Assembly: GCA_029555885.1 (NCBI GenBank)
Contig: JAKPQT010000330.1
Location: 1-30,403, forward strand
Origin: Chloroflexota bacterium
GTDB taxonomy: Bacteria > Chloroflexota > Anaerolineae > CG2-30-64-16
DNA: 30,403 bases
Direction: 5' to 3'
The notes under the pieces: model-generated
What the model saw: only the letters and a program-made list of their open reading frames with translations
Database searches by the model: none
What the model was told of the DNA's origin: nothing
Shown here: positions 1-7,352 of the stretch, piece by piece
Layout: every line of letters starts with the position of its first letter
How positions within the stretch are numbered: position 1 is the stretch's first letter
Program-made: the position numbers and the translations under genes

Positions 1-995
1 ATCGCGACGAGCTGCTCAAGATTGCGTACGGCGTGTGGGACTACATCAAGAACCACCCGGACGGCCGCGGCCACCGGTGGGAACTGGAGTGGATCGGCAG
101 CCTGCCGGGCAAGCGCGAGAGCGCGCGCTACGTGGGCGACCATATCCTGACGCAGAACGATATCGAGGCCGAAGGCCGGTTCGAGGACATGGTCGCGTAC
201 GGCGGCTGGACAATGGACGACCATCACCCTGCGGCCATCCACTGGCCCGGCCCGCCCACCATCTGGCACCCCGCGCCGTCACCCTACGGCATCCCGTACC
301 GCTGCCTCTACTCCGCCAACATTGAAAACCTCTTCTTTGCGGGGCGCAACATCTCCGTTACGCACATGGCGCTCAGTTCGACGCGCGTCATGGGTACGTG
401 CGCGCTGCTGGGCCAGGCCGTCGGCACGGCAGCCGCGCTGGCGGTCGAACGGGGGTGCAGCCCGCGCGACATCTACCGACACCACATCGCCGAACTGCAG
501 ACGCAGCTCATGGACGACGACTGCTACCTGCCGTGGCACCGGCGGCCCATTCCTGCCCTCAGTCGGGTCGCGCGGCTGACCGCCAGCGCAGGCGATCCCG
601 ACCCGCTGCGCAGCGGCATCGACCGGTCGCTGGGAGGCGAGGATAACGGCTGGTGGGGCGCGGCGGGCGCGTGGGTCGAATATCGCTTCCCCACGACGGT
701 TACATTACAGCAGGCCCGCTTCACGTTCGACAGCGACCTGGCTGCGCTGAAGCGAATGCCGTGCAGCTATCCCGCGCAAGCCCAACGCGAGCGCATCCCG
801 CCGCAGATGACGCGCGCTTTCGAGCTACAGGTGCAAGACGCCGCAGGCGCATGGCGGACGATCCACCGGGTCGACAACAACTATCAGCGGCTGGTCAAGA
901 TTCCCCTTTCCGTGGAAGCCTCAGCCATCCGGTTTGTGCCCCTGGATAGCTGGGGAGGCGAGCAGGTTCACTTGTTCGGTTTCGACGTAGGATGA
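1..995 (+). CDS. FAD-dependent oxidoreductase, C-terminal part (5' end outside window)
   Basis: The frame is open from the first bases of the window (R-D-E-L-L-K-I-A-Y from base 3), so the GTG at 33 is internal and the N-terminus with the dinucleotide-binding GxGxxG motif lies upstream. About 330 residues are visible. The segment around 325-450 (LFFAGRNISVTHMALSST, then a Gly/Ala-rich helix ending AVGTAAALA) is the typical C-terminal FAD-contacting motif of the PF12831 FAD_oxidored family. The last ~130 residues (WWGAAGAWVEYRFPTT, then beta-rich sequence) look like a discoidin/F5-8C-like carbohydrate-binding-type domain, as is common at the end of such enzymes. The substrate cannot be inferred. 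It lies 13 bp upstream of the DinB-like gene and may be co-transcribed with it. It has no evident link to the eCIS genes. Confidence 0.85.
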   Translation, partial: RDELLKIAYGVWDYIKNHPDGRGHRWELEWIGSLPGKRESARYVGDHILTQNDIEAEGRFEDMVAYGGWTMDDHHPAAIHWPGPPTIWHPAPSPYGIPYRCLYSANIENLFFAGRNISVTHMALSSTRVMGTCALLGQAVGTAAALAVERGCSPRDIYRHHIAELQTQLMDDDCYLPWHRRPIPALSRVARLTASAGDPDPLRSGIDRSLGGEDNGWWGAAGAWVEYRFPTTVTLQQARFTFDSDLAALKRMPCSYPAQAQRERIPPQMTRAFELQVQDAAGAWRTIHRVDNNYQRLVKIPLSVEASAIRFVPLDSWGGEQVHLFGFDVG

Positions 996-1008
996 AAGCG
1001 AGGACAGG

Positions 1009-1422
1009 ATGGAGCGCATCGGCCACAAGATGCTCCTGGCTTCGATCCGGGCGGCTCGCGAGGAAGTGATACGCGAAGCGGCCGCCCTGGCCGAAGAAGA
1101 CTTCACCATGCCGGCCGCAAAGGAGCGGTGGGCGGAAGTCCAGCGATTGCTCTTGCGTTTCGGCGATCACATGCGGGAACATGCGAACCAAATCGAAGGG
1201 GTGCGCACCTCCATGCAGCGTGCTCCCACCGATATCCAGCGCATGTTGCAAGAGGCCGAGCTGGCCTGGGGCAAGTTGCTCGCCGCGCTGGTCGACCTGA
1301 CCGACGAGGACTGCCAGCAGACGCCGCCCGACGAGGGGTGGACTATCGAGGAAATCTTGCAGCACATCCTGGTCACCGAGCGCCGCTCTCTCGAAGCCAT
1401 TCGTATCGCACGGAGGAAGTAA
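1009..1422 (+). CDS. DinB-like four-helix-bundle protein
   Basis: A 137-residue, almost entirely helical protein. His54, His58 (GDHMREHANQ) and His119 (EEILQHILVTER) fit the spaced histidines of the DinB/YfiT metal-binding superfamily, whose members are often metal-dependent thiol-handling enzymes or proteins of unknown role. The C-terminal pattern 'DEGWTIEEILQHI..TERR' is the usual last helix of this fold. The ATG start at 1009 follows an AGGACAGG purine stretch. The gene sits 13 bp behind the oxidoreductase gene, so the two may form a small operon. The function is not inferable from sequence alone, and the family assignment rests on helix and His pattern only. Confidence 0.65.
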   Translation: MERIGHKMLLASIRAAREEVIREAAALAEEDFTMPAAKERWAEVQRLLLRFGDHMREHANQIEGVRTSMQRAPTDIQRMLQEAELAWGKLLAALVDLTDEDCQQTPPDEGWTIEEILQHILVTERRSLEAIRIARRK

Positions 1423-1488
1423 CTCGCAAAAACAATTCCCGTTCTATACAATTCCGTAAGTTAAACGTTTTAGTGCAACTTTTGGGGC

Positions 1489-1518
1489 TTGACAGCGTCC
1501 GGTATATGGGCTTATAGT
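1489..1518 (+). promoter_or_regulatory. Sigma70-type promoter upstream of the glycosyltransferase gene
   Basis: TTGACA (1489-1494) is a perfect -35 box. It is followed after 17-18 bp by TTATAG/TATAGT (1512-1518). The surrounding 1423-1560 stretch is clearly AT-rich compared with the GC-rich genes. Transcription would start near 1525, giving an untranslated leader of about 130 nt before the ATG at 1655. The rest of the gap 1423-1654 holds the small inverted repeat listed separately and no convincing gene. Confidence 0.6.
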
Positions 1519-1526
1519 AAATCGCA

Positions 1527-1545
1527 AGTGTATAATTTGTACACT
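1527..1545. repeat. Operator-like inverted repeat at the predicted transcription start
   Basis: AGTGTA (1527-1532), a 7-nt spacer and TACACT (1540-1545) form a perfect 6-bp inverted repeat, located where the promoter at 1489-1518 would start transcription. This is a plausible site for a dimeric DNA-binding regulator. It includes a TATAAT at 1531 that has no matching -35 box. Short palindromes can arise by chance in AT-rich DNA, so confidence is low. Confidence 0.3.
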
Positions 1546-1654
1546 ACTGAGCGGTCACGCCGAAGTCTCATCGGAAGCACCTGCATCACCCAGCCAGCTA
1601 TGCAGGACCGCTACGGTTGTGGTTGCTGGTCAGCCTTTCCGGGGATTTGCGCTC

Positions 1655-4369
1655 ATGTCATTGCCCCGCGTCTCGTGCGTCATGCCAACGCGCAATCGCC
1701 GCCGCTTCGTGGGTCAGGCTCTTTGGTACTTTCTCCGCCAGGACTACCAACCGCGTGAGTTGATCGTCCTCGATGACGGAGATGACCCGATCGAAGACCT
1801 GATCCCGGCGAGCGATACGGTGCGCTATGTCCGGTTGGAACACCGTCGCGCGTTCGGTGACACGCTCAACCTGGCGTGCGAGCTGAGCCAGGGCGAGCTG
1901 ATTGCGCATTGGTACGACGATGACTGGCAGGCGCCCGACCGGCTCAGCCGCCAGGTCGCTGCGCTCCAACAGGCAAGCGCAGACCTCTGCGGCGCGCCGG
2001 ACTTGCTCTACTACCGCTTGAACGCGGGCGAGGCCTGGCACTACTGCCCCAACCACGGCTCGCGCTGGCTGGCGGGCGGGACGCTGCTTTATCGCCGGGA
2101 TGCCTGGGCCGCCCACCCCTTCCCTAGCCAAGACACACCCCACGCCGCGGGCTTCAGCACCCTCTTTCCGTCTGACCGCATCGCGCCGCTTCACGACCCG
2201 GCCTTCTACATCGGCGTATTGCACACCGACAACGCCGCGCCGCGCAGCCTGACGGCCGCGGGCTGGCAGCGCCGCCCGCTTGACGCAGTTGCGAACCGGC
2301 TCAACGGTGATGGTGCGTTTTACGTCAACCTGCGCCAGGGCAAGCGCGGGGCCGCCGCGCGACCTGCGGCACAGACCGGCGGGCTGACGGTCGTGGCCCC
2401 GTTCATGGTTTACGACGGCTACGGCAGCCTGGCCGAGTACCTGGTCCTGGGGCTGGCGCGTGCAGGCGTGCCCGTCCACATTGCACCGCTCGGCCTGGAC
2501 CCCCAGGGGCTCTCGCCGGAGCTCATCGCGCTGTCGCGCCAGCCGGCTCCCCCGGCCGGCGGGCCGGTCCTCTGCTTCTCGTGGCTCCGCGACGACATCG
2601 AGCGCCACCTGTCCACCCCTGACCTCTTCATCAACACGATGTGGGAGACCAGCGAACTGCCGCGCACATGGCCTGCCTGGCTGAACCGCAGCCGCGCGGT
2701 CATTGTACCCACGCGCTTCGTGGCCGACACCTGCCGCCGCAGCGGCGTGGGCGTCCCCATTGCGGTCATTCCGGAGGGCATCGATCCTGCGGTCTACCAT
2801 TGGGAGGAGCGACCTGAGCGCGCGGGACTGACCACGCTGATGGTCGGGCCGTATGCGCTGCGCAAGCACACGGCGGAGGGCATCGCCGCGTGGAAGCTGG
2901 CGTTCGATGGCGACCCGGACGCGCGGCTCATCATCAAGTCACGATTTCACCACCGGAATTACGCGCCGGATGACGCGCGCATCCTGTTCCTGGACGACAA
3001 CGAGCCGACGCGCGGCATCGCCCATTGGTATCGCGAGGCCGACGTGCTGCTGGCGTTGGGCAACGAAGGGTTCGGCCTGCCGCTGGTCGAGGGCATGGCG
3101 ACCGGTCTGCCAGTCATTGCGCTCAACTCCGAGGGGCAGGCGGACGTCTGCGCGGAGGCGGGCGACTGCGTGCTGCCGGTTGCGCCGGCCCACTTCCAGC
3201 CGTACAACGTCGCGCCGCACGAAGGATCAGGAGTCATCGGCGTGCCGGACGTCGCGGAGGTCGCTGCACGGCTGCGCTGGGTGGCCGAGCATCGGGAAGA
3301 GGCGCGCGGCCTGGGCCGGGCCGCATCGGATTGGGCGACCGAGCACCGCAACATCTGGGATAAGGCCCCCGCCGTCGCGGATGTCCTGGAGGCGCACCTG
3401 CGACCGCCGCGACCGCTGCGCCGGACGGATACCTTCTGGACGCCGAGTTGGGGCCGCGCGTGCGGGGTGGCGGAATACACGGCTGACCTGCTGGCGCATG
3501 TCGACACCCGGCGGCTGCCCCTCAAAATCACAGCTAACCCGCCCGACCTGCGCAGCACCCGGCTGCTCCACATCCAGCACGAGGACAGCCTCTTCAGCGA
3601 CAGCGAGCTGGCCCGTGCAGTCGTGCAGGCGCGCGGCGCGCGGGTGCCGGTCATCGTGACCGAACATTCGGTGCGCAGCCAGCCCCGCTCGTGGGAGCAG
3701 GAGGCGTCAGCGCTGGTCAGCCTGACTCGCCGCGGCGCGGAGATGCTCAAGGCGCGCTGGCCCCGGCAGCGGGTGGAGCACATCCCCTACGGCTGCCACA
3801 CCTGGTTCCCTCCACGCAAGCGGAGACGAGGAGGAGCCAGCGCACCGGCCGTCATCGGCGCGTTCGGCTTCCTGGAAGCCTACAAGGGCTTCTGGAAGCT
3901 GCTCGACGCGCTGCGCACGCTGCAAGGCAGCGGAGAGGAGGTCGAGCTGCTGCTGTTCAGCCATGCGAAGTCTGCGCACAACGAAACCACGTGGGAGCAG
4001 GCTGCCGCCGGGCTGCCGGTGCGGCGGGTGCGCGAGTACCTGCCGTCGGAGGAGATTGCGCGGCGGCTAGCGGCGGAGGCCGATATCCTCGTATTCTGGT
4101 ACGACGACATTCCGTATGCCTCGGCGAGCGGCGCGGTCCATGTTGGGCTGGCGTCGGGAGTGCCGGTGCTGACATCCGCCACGCGCTGGTTTGAGGAGCT
4201 GGCCGGGGCCACCTACCAGCCGGCCGACCTTGTCCAGGGCATCCGGCGCCTGCTGGACGACACCACGCTGCGCGATGAAACCACATCCGCAGCTCGCGAA
4301 TACTGCCATGCGAACAGTTGTCGACGGTCAGCCGAGCGCCATCTGGCGCTCTGGGAATCGCTGCGGTAA
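1655..4369 (+). CDS. Three-module glycosyltransferase (GT2-GT4-GT4)
   Basis: A 904-residue protein with three glycosyltransferase modules. Residues ~1-200 are a GT-A/GT2 domain: PRVSCVMPTRNRRRFVGQ, then LIVLDDGDDP, with the nucleotide/metal motif YDDDW at residues 87-91. Residues ~245-580 are a GT-B/GT4 domain with TLMVGPYALRKH and the E-x7-E signature EGFGLPLVE at residues 471-479. Residues ~593-900 are a second GT4-like domain (FWTPSWGRACGVAEYTADLL, then GAFGFLEAYKGFWKLLDAL). This last domain lacks a clear E-x7-E pair (it has SASGAVHVGLASGVPVLTS), so it may be inactive or divergent. A GTG at 1619 in the same frame is possible, but ATG 1655 has a GGGGA element 9 nt upstream and begins directly with the GT2 beta strand. 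It is cytosolic, with no signal or membrane segment. It probably acts in cell-surface or protein glycan assembly. A role in glycosylating the adjacent particle is only a guess. Confidence 0.8.
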   Translation: MSLPRVSCVMPTRNRRRFVGQALWYFLRQDYQPRELIVLDDGDDPIEDLIPASDTVRYVRLEHRRAFGDTLNLACELSQGELIAHWYDDDWQAPDRLSRQVAALQQASADLCGAPDLLYYRLNAGEAWHYCPNHGSRWLAGGTLLYRRDAWAAHPFPSQDTPHAAGFSTLFPSDRIAPLHDPAFYIGVLHTDNAAPRSLTAAGWQRRPLDAVANRLNGDGAFYVNLRQGKRGAAARPAAQTGGLTVVAPFMVYDGYGSLAEYLVLGLARAGVPVHIAPLGLDPQGLSPELIALSRQPAPPAGGPVLCFSWLRDDIERHLSTPDLFINTMWETSELPRTWPAWLNRSRAVIVPTRFVADTCRRSGVGVPIAVIPEGIDPAVYHWEERPERAGLTTLMVGPYALRKHTAEGIAAWKLAFDGDPDARLIIKSRFHHRNYAPDDARILFLDDNEPTRGIAHWYREADVLLALGNEGFGLPLVEGMATGLPVIALNSEGQADVCAEAGDCVLPVAPAHFQPYNVAPHEGSGVIGVPDVAEVAARLRWVAEHREEARGLGRAASDWATEHRNIWDKAPAVADVLEAHLRPPRPLRRTDTFWTPSWGRACGVAEYTADLLAHVDTRRLPLKITANPPDLRSTRLLHIQHEDSLFSDSELARAVVQARGARVPVIVTEHSVRSQPRSWEQEASALVSLTRRGAEMLKARWPRQRVEHIPYGCHTWFPPRKRRRGGASAPAVIGAFGFLEAYKGFWKLLDALRTLQGSGEEVELLLFSHAKSAHNETTWEQAAAGLPVRRVREYLPSEEIARRLAAEADILVFWYDDIPYASASGAVHVGLASGVPVLTSATRWFEELAGATYQPADLVQGIRRLLDDTTLRDETTSAAREYCHANSCRRSAERHLALWESLR

Positions 4370-4371
4370 CC

Positions 4372-4430
4372 AGCCCGTCGTAGGGGCCGACGTGCAAACG
4401 GTGTTCGCACGTCGGCCCCTACGACGGGCT
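4372..4430. repeat. Perfect 24-bp inverted repeat (hairpin) ahead of the eCIS operon
   Basis: The arms 4372-4395 and 4407-4430 are exactly complementary over 24 bp and enclose an 11-nt loop. The arm contains GTAGGGGCCGACGTGC. The repeat begins 2 bp after the stop of the glycosyltransferase gene and ends 27 bp before the sheath ATG. There is no T-tract, so it is not a canonical Rho-independent terminator, although such a stem could still stop transcription or stabilise a 3' end. From memory, GTAGGGGC-type palindromes are dispersed intergenic repeats in Chloroflexota genomes, which would make this a REP/MITE-like element. No separate promoter is evident between it and the sheath gene. Confidence 0.85.
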
Positions 4431-4457
4431 TCTGTAGATCAGTCAGGAGGATAGAAC

Positions 4458-6023
4458 ATGCCAGGTCCGTACACTTACCCGGGTGTCTACATCGAGGAAG
4501 TTCCCAGCGGCGTGCGCACGATCACGGGCGTCAGCACGTCCAACACGGCCTTCGTGGATGTCTTTCTCCGCGGGCCGGTCAATCTGCCCGTCCGGATCAC
4601 CAGCTTCGCCGACTTCGAACGCATCTTCGGGGGCGTCAATCCGGCCAGTGAGGCCAGCTACGCCATCCAGCAATACTACCTCAACGGCGGCCAGATTGCG
4701 TGGGTGGTGCGTGTGGCGACCGCTGCGGCCCTGGCGTCCAGCGTCGACCTGAATGGCGGCTACGGAGGCGGCGCAGTCCTGACGGTCGAAGCAGCCAACC
4801 CGGGCGCCTGGGGCGACAACCTCCAGGTCGCTGTCACCGACGCGGGCAGCGGGCGGTATAACCTGTTCGTGCGCGAAATCAGGGACCTGGGCGGCGGCAA
4901 GGTGCAGGTGTTGGCGACAGAGACCTACCGCAACCTCAGTACGACCACGACCGATGCGCGCTACGGGGTCTCGGTAGTCAACGCGGACTCACAGCTCGTC
5001 CATCTCACCGAGGCGGGCCTGGGCGGGTTGCCCACGCTCGCGACGCCAACCAGCAGCGGCGGCGCGCCAGACAGCGCGTGGCAGGACCTGACGGGCGGCG
5101 CGGACAGCGGCGTGCCCGATGCCAACCTGCTCTCTGGCACGGCCACCGCCCCGAAGGCAGGCCTGTACGCGCTGGACGACATCGCGCCCGACATCTTCAA
5201 CCTGCTCTGTCTGCCGGCTGCAGCCAATCTGGATACGGGCGGCTTTACGAGCCTGATGACGAACGCGCTGGCCTACTGCGAAGAGAAGCGCGCCTTCCTC
5301 ATCGTGGATATCCCAGAATCCGTCGACCAACAGGCCGAGATGATCACATGGATGACGGCCAATGATGGGCTGCGCTCCAAGAACGCGGCGGTCTACTTCC
5401 CGCGCGTGCTGATCCCGGACGTGGCGAACGGCAACCGCCCGCGCAACATCCCCGTCAGCGGCACGCTGGCGGGCGTGTATGCACGGACGGACTCGACCCG
5501 CGGCATCTGGAAGGCGCCCGCGGGCACGGAGGCCGTGCTGCGCAACGTCACGCTCCCCGTGCAGCTCACCGACCTGGAGAACGGCGCGCTGAACCCCATC
5601 GGCATCAACGTGCTGCGCACCTTCCCGGTCATCGGGCCGGTGGCCTGGGGCGCGCGCACGCTTGACGGCGCGGACCAGAAGGCGAGCGAGTGGAAATACA
5701 TCCCGGTTCGGCGCATGGCGCTGTACATCGAGGAGAGCCTGTACCAGGGGCTAAAGTGGGTGGTGTTCGAGCCGAACGATGAGCCGCTCTGGTCGCAGAT
5801 CCGGCTCAACGTGGGCGCGTTCATGCAGGGCCTGTTCCGGCAGGGCGCGTTCCAGGGTGTGACCCCGCGCGAGGCGTACTTCGTCAAGTGCGACAAGGAC
5901 ACCACGACCCAGGCCGACATCAACCTCGGCATCGTCAACATCCTCGTCGGCTTCGCGCCGCTGAAGCCTGCCGAGTTCGTCATCGTCAAGATCCAGCAAA
6001 TGGCGGGCCAGATCGTGGCCTAG
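4458..6023 (+). CDS. eCIS contractile tail sheath protein
   Basis: A 521-residue phage tail sheath protein (PF04984 family, with the conserved C-terminal sheath domain). The N-terminus PYTYPGVYIEEVPSGVRTI is the hallmark of sheath FI-type proteins. The C-terminal part carries the usual subunit-handshake region (YIEESLYQGLKWVVFEPND, then FMQGLFRQGAFQG and the final strands LKPAEFVIVKIQQ). The sheath polymerises around the inner tube and contracts to drive it into a target. The ATG has a strong AGGAGG 7 nt upstream. It is the only sheath gene in the window, whereas Afp/PVC loci have three. It is the first gene of the eCIS cluster and would need the highest expression, which fits its excellent ribosome-binding site. 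Confidence 0.97.
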   Translation: MPGPYTYPGVYIEEVPSGVRTITGVSTSNTAFVDVFLRGPVNLPVRITSFADFERIFGGVNPASEASYAIQQYYLNGGQIAWVVRVATAAALASSVDLNGGYGGGAVLTVEAANPGAWGDNLQVAVTDAGSGRYNLFVREIRDLGGGKVQVLATETYRNLSTTTTDARYGVSVVNADSQLVHLTEAGLGGLPTLATPTSSGGAPDSAWQDLTGGADSGVPDANLLSGTATAPKAGLYALDDIAPDIFNLLCLPAAANLDTGGFTSLMTNALAYCEEKRAFLIVDIPESVDQQAEMITWMTANDGLRSKNAAVYFPRVLIPDVANGNRPRNIPVSGTLAGVYARTDSTRGIWKAPAGTEAVLRNVTLPVQLTDLENGALNPIGINVLRTFPVIGPVAWGARTLDGADQKASEWKYIPVRRMALYIEESLYQGLKWVVFEPNDEPLWSQIRLNVGAFMQGLFRQGAFQGVTPREAYFVKCDKDTTTQADINLGIVNILVGFAPLKPAEFVIVKIQQMAGQIVA

Positions 6024-6048
6024 TCGACCCAGGCATAAGGAGGCAGTC

Positions 6049-6573
6049 ATGGCCCAGTTTAGCGTCAATGCCCAGCGTTTCGATCCCTATAAGAACTTCA
6101 AGTTCCGCGTTAAGTGGGATGGCCGCTACGTGGCCGGGGTGAGCAAGGTCGGCGCGCTCAAGCGCACCACCGAAGTTGTCGAGCACCGCGAAGGCGGCGA
6201 TCCGAGCTCCGGCCGCAAGTCGCCGGGCCGCACGAAGTACGAGGCCATCACACTGGAGCGCGGGGTCACCCACGATACGGAATTCGAGAAGTGGGCGAAC
6301 AAGGTCTGGAACTTCGGCTCGGGCCTGGGGGCCGAGGTCTCGCTCAAAGACTTCCGCAAGGACATCATCATCGAAGTCTACAACGAGGCCGGCCAGTTGG
6401 TGCTCGCCTATAAGGTGTACCGCTGCTGGGTGTCGGAGTTCCAAGCCCTGCCTGACCTGGACGCGAATGCCAACGCGGTGGCGATCCAGACCATCAAACT
6501 GGAGAACGAGGGCTGGGAGCGCGACTACGAGGTGGCCGAGCCGACCGAGCCGTCGTTCACTGAACCGGCATAA
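6049..6573 (+). CDS. eCIS inner tube protein (gp19/Hcp-like)
   Basis: A 174-residue protein of the T4 gp19-like tail tube family (PF06841/TIGR02241). Diagnostic stretches are RFDPYKNFKFRVKWDGRYV, GVSKVGALKRTTEVVEHREG, and the C-terminal IQTIKLENEGWERDY. Hexameric rings of this protein stack to form the rigid tube inside the sheath. It has an AAGGAGG ribosome-binding site 5 nt before the ATG and lies 25 bp after the sheath gene. Only one tube gene is present, whereas Afp has two. The last ~12 residues (VAEPTEPSFTEPA) are a short acidic/Pro tail. Confidence 0.95.
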   Translation: MAQFSVNAQRFDPYKNFKFRVKWDGRYVAGVSKVGALKRTTEVVEHREGGDPSSGRKSPGRTKYEAITLERGVTHDTEFEKWANKVWNFGSGLGAEVSLKDFRKDIIIEVYNEAGQLVLAYKVYRCWVSEFQALPDLDANANAVAIQTIKLENEGWERDYEVAEPTEPSFTEPA

Positions 6574-6578
6574 GCGCT

Positions 6579-7352
6579 GTGCGCGGCCTCAGCACAACCG
6601 AGCTGCTGGATGCCTGGGCGCAAGGGTATGCGCAGCCGCCGCCCCGCCGCGCACTCGTGCTCCTGAGTTCAGCCTGCCCGGAGTTCGAGCCGGACGCGCT
6701 CGCCCGGCTGACCATCGGGCAACGCGACAGCCTGCTGCTCACGCTGCGCGAGTGGACCTTCGGGCCCAACGTGACCGGCGTAGTACGGTGTCCCCAGTGT
6801 GCGGAAGAGGTGGAGCTGGCGTTCGAAGTGGCGGATGTCCGTGTGGGTGGGGCTGCGCCGTTGGATAACAGCCCATCCACGCACACGGTGGCTGTAGACG
6901 GGTATGAGGTTGTGTTCCGTGCACCGGACAGCACCGACCTGCTGGCCCTGGCCGCCAACGGGGCTGCGACCCGCGAGGCGCTGCTGGCGCGCTGTCTCGT
7001 CTCGGTCACGGCAGTCGACCCGCCGGACCTCGCACCGCAGGCCGAGCTCCGGGCCGCACCGCCGTTGAGCGAAACGACGCAAGTCGCCATCGCAGAGGCG
7101 GTGGATGCCGCGCTGGAGGCCGTGGACCCGCAGGCCGAGATCGAGCTGAACCTGGTCTGCCCGGCCTGCGGCCACCAATGGCAGGCGCTCTTCGACATCG
7201 AAGCGTTCTTCTGGAACGAACTGACCACCTGGGCGCACCACCTGCTGCGCCAGGTGCATGTGCTGGCGTCGGCCTATGGCTGGCGCGAGGCGGATATCCT
7301 GGCTCTGCCCGCGTGGCGGCGGCAGTATTACCTGGAAATGGCCGGTGGATGA
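6579..7352 (+). CDS. gp26-like baseplate-associated protein with zinc-ribbon cysteines
   Basis: A 257-residue protein starting at GTG 6579, 5 bp after the tube stop. It is alpha-rich at both ends with two CxxC pairs, C71-P-Q-C74 and C194-P-A-C197 (followed by GHQW), that could together bind one zinc. The C-terminal pattern 'LRQVHVLASAYGW.EADILALP..RR..YLEM' matches, as I remember it, a family found at this position in many eCIS loci and related to T4 gp26/phage baseplate-assembly proteins. Its role is probably baseplate assembly or chaperoning. No enzymatic motif is seen. It overlaps the next gene at ATGA. The family identity is fairly likely but the molecular function is not established. Confidence 0.7.
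   Translation: MRGLSTTELLDAWAQGYAQPPPRRALVLLSSACPEFEPDALARLTIGQRDSLLLTLREWTFGPNVTGVVRCPQCAEEVELAFEVADVRVGGAAPLDNSPSTHTVAVDGYEVVFRAPDSTDLLALAANGAATREALLARCLVSVTAVDPPDLAPQAELRAAPPLSETTQVAIAEAVDAALEAVDPQAEIELNLVCPACGHQWQALFDIEAFFWNELTTWAHHLLRQVHVLASAYGWREADILALPAWRRQYYLEMAGG

Noticed and set aside
1531..1536. Consensus TATAAT as a second -10 box
   Set aside because: No -35-like hexamer lies 15-19 bp upstream. TTGACA at 1489 fits the earlier -10 better.
1619..1654. GTG start at 1619 for the glycosyltransferase
   Set aside because: ATG 1655 begins directly at the GT2 domain and has a GGGGA element at suitable spacing. The 12 extra residues add nothing conserved.
2853..3659. 268-codon + strand frame inside the glycosyltransferase gene
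   Set aside because: It is Arg/Ser/Trp-rich and out of frame with a strongly supported GT4 domain, so it is a shadow.
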